Assembly (NCBI GenBank): GCA_019745325.1
Contig: JAIETK010000005.1
Location: 62,001 to 126,000 of the forward strand
DNA length: 64,000 nucleotides
Origin: Nitrosomonas sp.
GTDB lineage: Bacteria > Pseudomonadota > Gammaproteobacteria > Burkholderiales > Nitrosomonadaceae
Direction of reading: 5' to 3'
Shown: positions 61,209 through 64,000 of the stretch, piece after piece
Layout of the letters: each line of letters opens with the position of its first letter
Position numbering within the stretch: position 1 is the stretch's first letter
Position numbers and translations under genes: made by a program
Notes under the pieces: model-generated
Told to the model about the DNA's origin: nothing
Seen by the model: only the letters and a program-made list of their open reading frames with translations
The model's database searches: none

Positions 61209-63272
61209 TTGGCAGTGTCGGTTGATGATGTGATGCACATAAGCCCAGGCGTGCAGGAAAAATTATCACGTTTAGGCATTCGTACGGAATGGGATTTGAT
61301 TTTGCATTTGCCGATCCGGTACGAAGACGAAACACATTTGTTTCCGATTGCGGATGCGCCGGCCGGACAAATCGTGCAAGTCGAAGGGGTAATCATTCAT
61401 AACGAAGTGGTGACGCGTCCGCGAAGGCAATTGGTTTGTCAAGTCGAAGATGACAGCGGTGTCTTGGTGATGCGCTATCTGAATTTCTATGGCAGTCAAA
61501 TCAGGACTTACGCGGTAGGAAAGCGTGTGCGGTTGCTGGGCGAGATCCGCCACGGTTATCATGGGATGGAAATGGTTCATCCCAAATGCCGCATCGTGTC
61601 TGCAAGCGAGCCGCTCGCTGATACGATGACACCGGTATATCCGGTTACGGCGGGATTGCCGCAGAAGACGCTGGTAAAACTCATCGGGCAAACGCTGCAT
61701 AATGCCGGACAAACAAAAATATTGACTGAAACCGTACCGGATGCGGTAATCAAACATTATCAACTGGCCGGTTTCAGCGCGAGTGTGATCAATCTGCATC
61801 ATCCTGCGCCGGATGTATCAATCGGATCATTACAAAACCGGACGCACCCATCCTGGCGGCGCATCAAATTTGATGAATTGCTGGCACAGCAATTATCGAT
61901 GCGCTTGCATTACCGGCAACGGCGTCAATGCAGCGCGCCGGTACTGGCGCCCAAAAATCAATCGGCTGCTAAATTATTGGAACGGCTGGCTTTCAGGCTG
62001 ACAGCCGCGCAAATCAGGGTGTTTGATGAAATCAGCCGTGATTTGGCCGCGCCGTATCCGATGCAACGCTTATTGCAAGGCGATGTCGGCAGCGGTAAAA
62101 CCATCGTGGCTGCGCTGGCTGCGCTACAGGCGATTGAGAATGGCTTTCAAGCGGCGATCATGGCACCGACCGAAATTCTTGCCGAACAGCATTTCCGCAA
62201 GTTGTCTGCGTGGTTTGACCCCTTGGGAATTCGAATTGCCTGGCTATCGGGAAGTCAGAAAAAGAAACAAAAGCAGGAAGCGCTGGATGAAATTTCAACC
62301 GGGATGGCGCAAATGGTCGTGGGAACCCATGCATTGTTTCAAGATCAGGTGTTGTTTCAGCAATTGGGGCTCGCCATTATCGACGAACAGCACCGGTTTG
62401 GTGTGCAGCAACGCTTGGCATTACGGATGAAAGGCGCGCAATCTGATCAAATGCCGCATCAGTTGATGATGAGTGCGACGCCGATTCCGCGCACGTTGTC
62501 GATGAGCTATTTTGCCGATCTGGACGTTTCGATTATCGATGAGTTGCCGCCCGGCCGGTCGCCGGTAGTGACTAAATTGATCGCGGACAACCGCCGCGAT
62601 GAAGTTATCGCGCGGATACAGCAAGCCTGTTCGCAAGGCAAACAGGTATATTGGGTGTGCCCGTTGATTGAGGAATCGGAAGTTTTGCAGTTGCAAACCG
62701 CGGAAGCCACCTATGCTAATCTGACTGCGGAATTTCCGCATTTGACTGTCGGGTTGGTGCACGGGCGCTTGTCTCCGCAAGAGAAAACTGAGGTGATGGA
62801 TTTGTTTAAGCGAGGCGCTATTCAACTGTTGGTCGCGACAACGGTGATCGAAGTGGGTGTCGATGTGCCCAATGCGTCGTTGATGGTGATTGAGAATGCC
62901 GAGCGCATGGGGTTATCGCAGCTGCATCAATTACGCGGGCGTGTAGGCCGCGGAGCCGAGGCCAGTATCTGCATCTTGTTATTCCAGCAACCCTTGTCGG
63001 AAGTGGCGCGTCAACGACTGCGAATCATTTTTGAACATTCCGATGGTTTTGAAATTGCGCGCCAGGATTTGCAGTTGCGTGGCCCCGGCGAATTCCTCGG
63101 CGCCAAGCAGAGTGGTGTGCCAATGCTGCGTTTTGCCGATCTTGAGCAAGATGGCGATTTACTGGAAGCCGCGCAAGCTACCGCAAACGAAATGCTCGAT
63201 CATTATCCGGAATTGGCGCAACAACACATTGATCGTTGGTTGGGCGATAAAAGCCAATATTTGCGGGTATGA
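61209..63272 (+). CDS. recG: ATP-dependent DNA helicase RecG
   Basis: 687 residues. Branch-migration helicase that remodels stalled forks and Holliday junctions. The N-terminal wedge domain ('LGIRTEWDLILHLPIRYEDE') is followed by motor motifs: Walker A 'LLQGDVGSGKTIVAALAAL', DExH-type 'AIIDEQHRFGVQQRLAL', 'SATPIPRTLSMSYFADLDVS' and motif VI 'LHQLRGRVGRGAEASICILL'. The start is uncertain: TTG 61209 gives the length quoted, while GTG 61215 and ATG 61233 are alternatives; no strong ribosome site decides. Confidence 0.95.
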   Translation: MAVSVDDVMHISPGVQEKLSRLGIRTEWDLILHLPIRYEDETHLFPIADAPAGQIVQVEGVIIHNEVVTRPRRQLVCQVEDDSGVLVMRYLNFYGSQIRTYAVGKRVRLLGEIRHGYHGMEMVHPKCRIVSASEPLADTMTPVYPVTAGLPQKTLVKLIGQTLHNAGQTKILTETVPDAVIKHYQLAGFSASVINLHHPAPDVSIGSLQNRTHPSWRRIKFDELLAQQLSMRLHYRQRRQCSAPVLAPKNQSAAKLLERLAFRLTAAQIRVFDEISRDLAAPYPMQRLLQGDVGSGKTIVAALAALQAIENGFQAAIMAPTEILAEQHFRKLSAWFDPLGIRIAWLSGSQKKKQKQEALDEISTGMAQMVVGTHALFQDQVLFQQLGLAIIDEQHRFGVQQRLALRMKGAQSDQMPHQLMMSATPIPRTLSMSYFADLDVSIIDELPPGRSPVVTKLIADNRRDEVIARIQQACSQGKQVYWVCPLIEESEVLQLQTAEATYANLTAEFPHLTVGLVHGRLSPQEKTEVMDLFKRGAIQLLVATTVIEVGVDVPNASLMVIENAERMGLSQLHQLRGRVGRGAEASICILLFQQPLSEVARQRLRIIFEHSDGFEIARQDLQLRGPGEFLGAKQSGVPMLRFADLEQDGDLLEAAQATANEMLDHYPELAQQHIDRWLGDKSQYLRV

Positions 63273-63295
63273 AAATTTACGAAAAGGTGATGTAA

Positions 63296-64000
63296 TTGAT
63301 TGTAAAAGATAAAGTTTCTTGGGTGCGATTGTTGTTTCAAGTCCGCGGTAGTAGCTTAACGGAAACCTGGCCACGGATTTTGGGCGTGACCATGGTTGCG
63401 ATGGTAGTGACGTATGTGGAAATGTATTACGGCATCCAGAAATATACCCTCACAACCACACCATTTGCGTTGATAGGCGTAGCAGTCGGTGTTTTCTTGG
63501 GGTTTCGCAATAACGCGTCTTACGATAAGTTCTGGGAAGGCCGTAAGCTTTGGGGAACCTTGGTCAATACGACTCGCAGTTTGACGCGCCAGGCTTGTCA
63601 TATGATCGATTCGCAGCGGGATCATGACGAAGTCAGGCAATTTCGTACGATTTTTGTTAAACGTATCATTGCTTTCACACATGCTTTGCGTTGTCATTTG
63701 CGCAACGAGGACCCGGCGGAAGCGATAAAAAAGTTTTTACCTGCGGATGATTTTTCCAGAACGATCGCGTCAGCACATCGGCCGTTGGCGATTCTACAAC
63801 AACTGAGCAATGATCTGGCCGTAGCGCGGCAACGTCAGTGGCTGGGGGAGTTCAATCATCCTTTCATGGAAGCGCAACTCAATGAATTTTCCAATGTCCT
63901 GGGCGCTTGCGAGCGCATTAAAAACACCCCGATTCCGTTCAGTTATTCGGTATTGATTCATCGCATCGTCGCGGCGTATTGTTTGTTTTTGCCGTTTGGT
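63296..64000 (+). CDS. Bestrophin-family (UPF0187) chloride-channel-like protein, 3' end outside window
   Basis: At least 235 residues; the frame is open to the window end. TTG start (AAGGTGA at 63284-63290, five-base spacing) gives 'MIVKDKVSWVRLLFQVRGSS'. Membrane segments at 'ILGVTMVAMVVTYVEMYYG' and 'PFALIGVAVGVFLGFRNNAS' are followed by the family hallmark 'SYDKFWEGRKLWGTLVNTTR'. The pore-lining and 'IPFSYSVLIHRIVAAYCLF' helices are the known bestrophin pattern. Bacterial members form pentameric ion channels. Begins 23 bp after recG, so probably co-transcribed. Confidence 0.88.
   Translation, partial: MIVKDKVSWVRLLFQVRGSSLTETWPRILGVTMVAMVVTYVEMYYGIQKYTLTTTPFALIGVAVGVFLGFRNNASYDKFWEGRKLWGTLVNTTRSLTRQACHMIDSQRDHDEVRQFRTIFVKRIIAFTHALRCHLRNEDPAEAIKKFLPADDFSRTIASAHRPLAILQQLSNDLAVARQRQWLGEFNHPFMEAQLNEFSNVLGACERIKNTPIPFSYSVLIHRIVAAYCLFLPFG

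Overview
The window reads as a chromosomal stretch of a betaproteobacterium of the Nitrosomonas type (Nitrosomonadaceae). This is inferred from moderate GC, the mix of PEP-CTERM/exosortase-associated proteins, an EarP plus Arg32-type EF-P pair, a complete iscR-sufABCDSU-nfu operon, and a decayed integron integrase; no rRNA or ammonia-oxidation gene is present to prove it. It mixes housekeeping blocks with a gene-poor, element-rich middle.

Layout. 0.3-10.8 kb: an SPFH protein, then pepA-holC-(unknown)-valS on the minus strand, an HDOD-GGDEF protein, serB and malic enzyme. 11-16.8 kb: group III truncated haemoglobin, a membrane diguanylate cyclase, an SH3 lipoprotein, a UspA protein, a DUF4126 membrane protein, then earP and efp. 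17.5-24.7 kb: one minus-strand iron-sulfur operon headed by iscR, with two tandem 25-bp sites that look like type 1 IscR operators. 24.9-25.6 kb: a frameshifted tyrosine integrase and a collapsed tRNA-Gln remnant. 25.7-28.2 kb: surE-pcm-nlpD, with no rpoS behind it.

28.4-47.4 kb is the accessory part. It holds three copies of a 150-bp MITE-like repeat (a fourth lies between phoB and phoR). It also holds a possible small-molecule cluster: ATP-grasp ligase, GNAT acetyltransferase, DapF-like epimerase, small membrane protein, ketosynthase and acyl carrier protein. Next comes a decayed integron: an intI fragment, a GTTAGGC core site, a SEC-C gene cassette and a foldable attC site. VapBC, an SRPBCC protein, a lipoprotein hydrolase, two PEP-CTERM proteins, a UDG/amidohydrolase/hemerythrin group, a serralysin-like protease, a methyltransferase and MsrB follow.

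47.4-64 kb returns to core genes: DUF6279-like lipoprotein, phoBR, an IS30 remnant, a TIGR04073-type exosortase-associated protein, htpX, pyrG-eno-ftsB, argH plus a fructosamine-kinase-like gene, murA, ridA, recG, and the start of a bestrophin gene cut by the window end.

The most notable findings are the integron cassette with a matched attC, the DapF-like/ATP-grasp cluster whose epimerase has lost substrate-recognition residues of true DapF, and the MITE family, whose ends supply the stop codons of two neighbouring genes.
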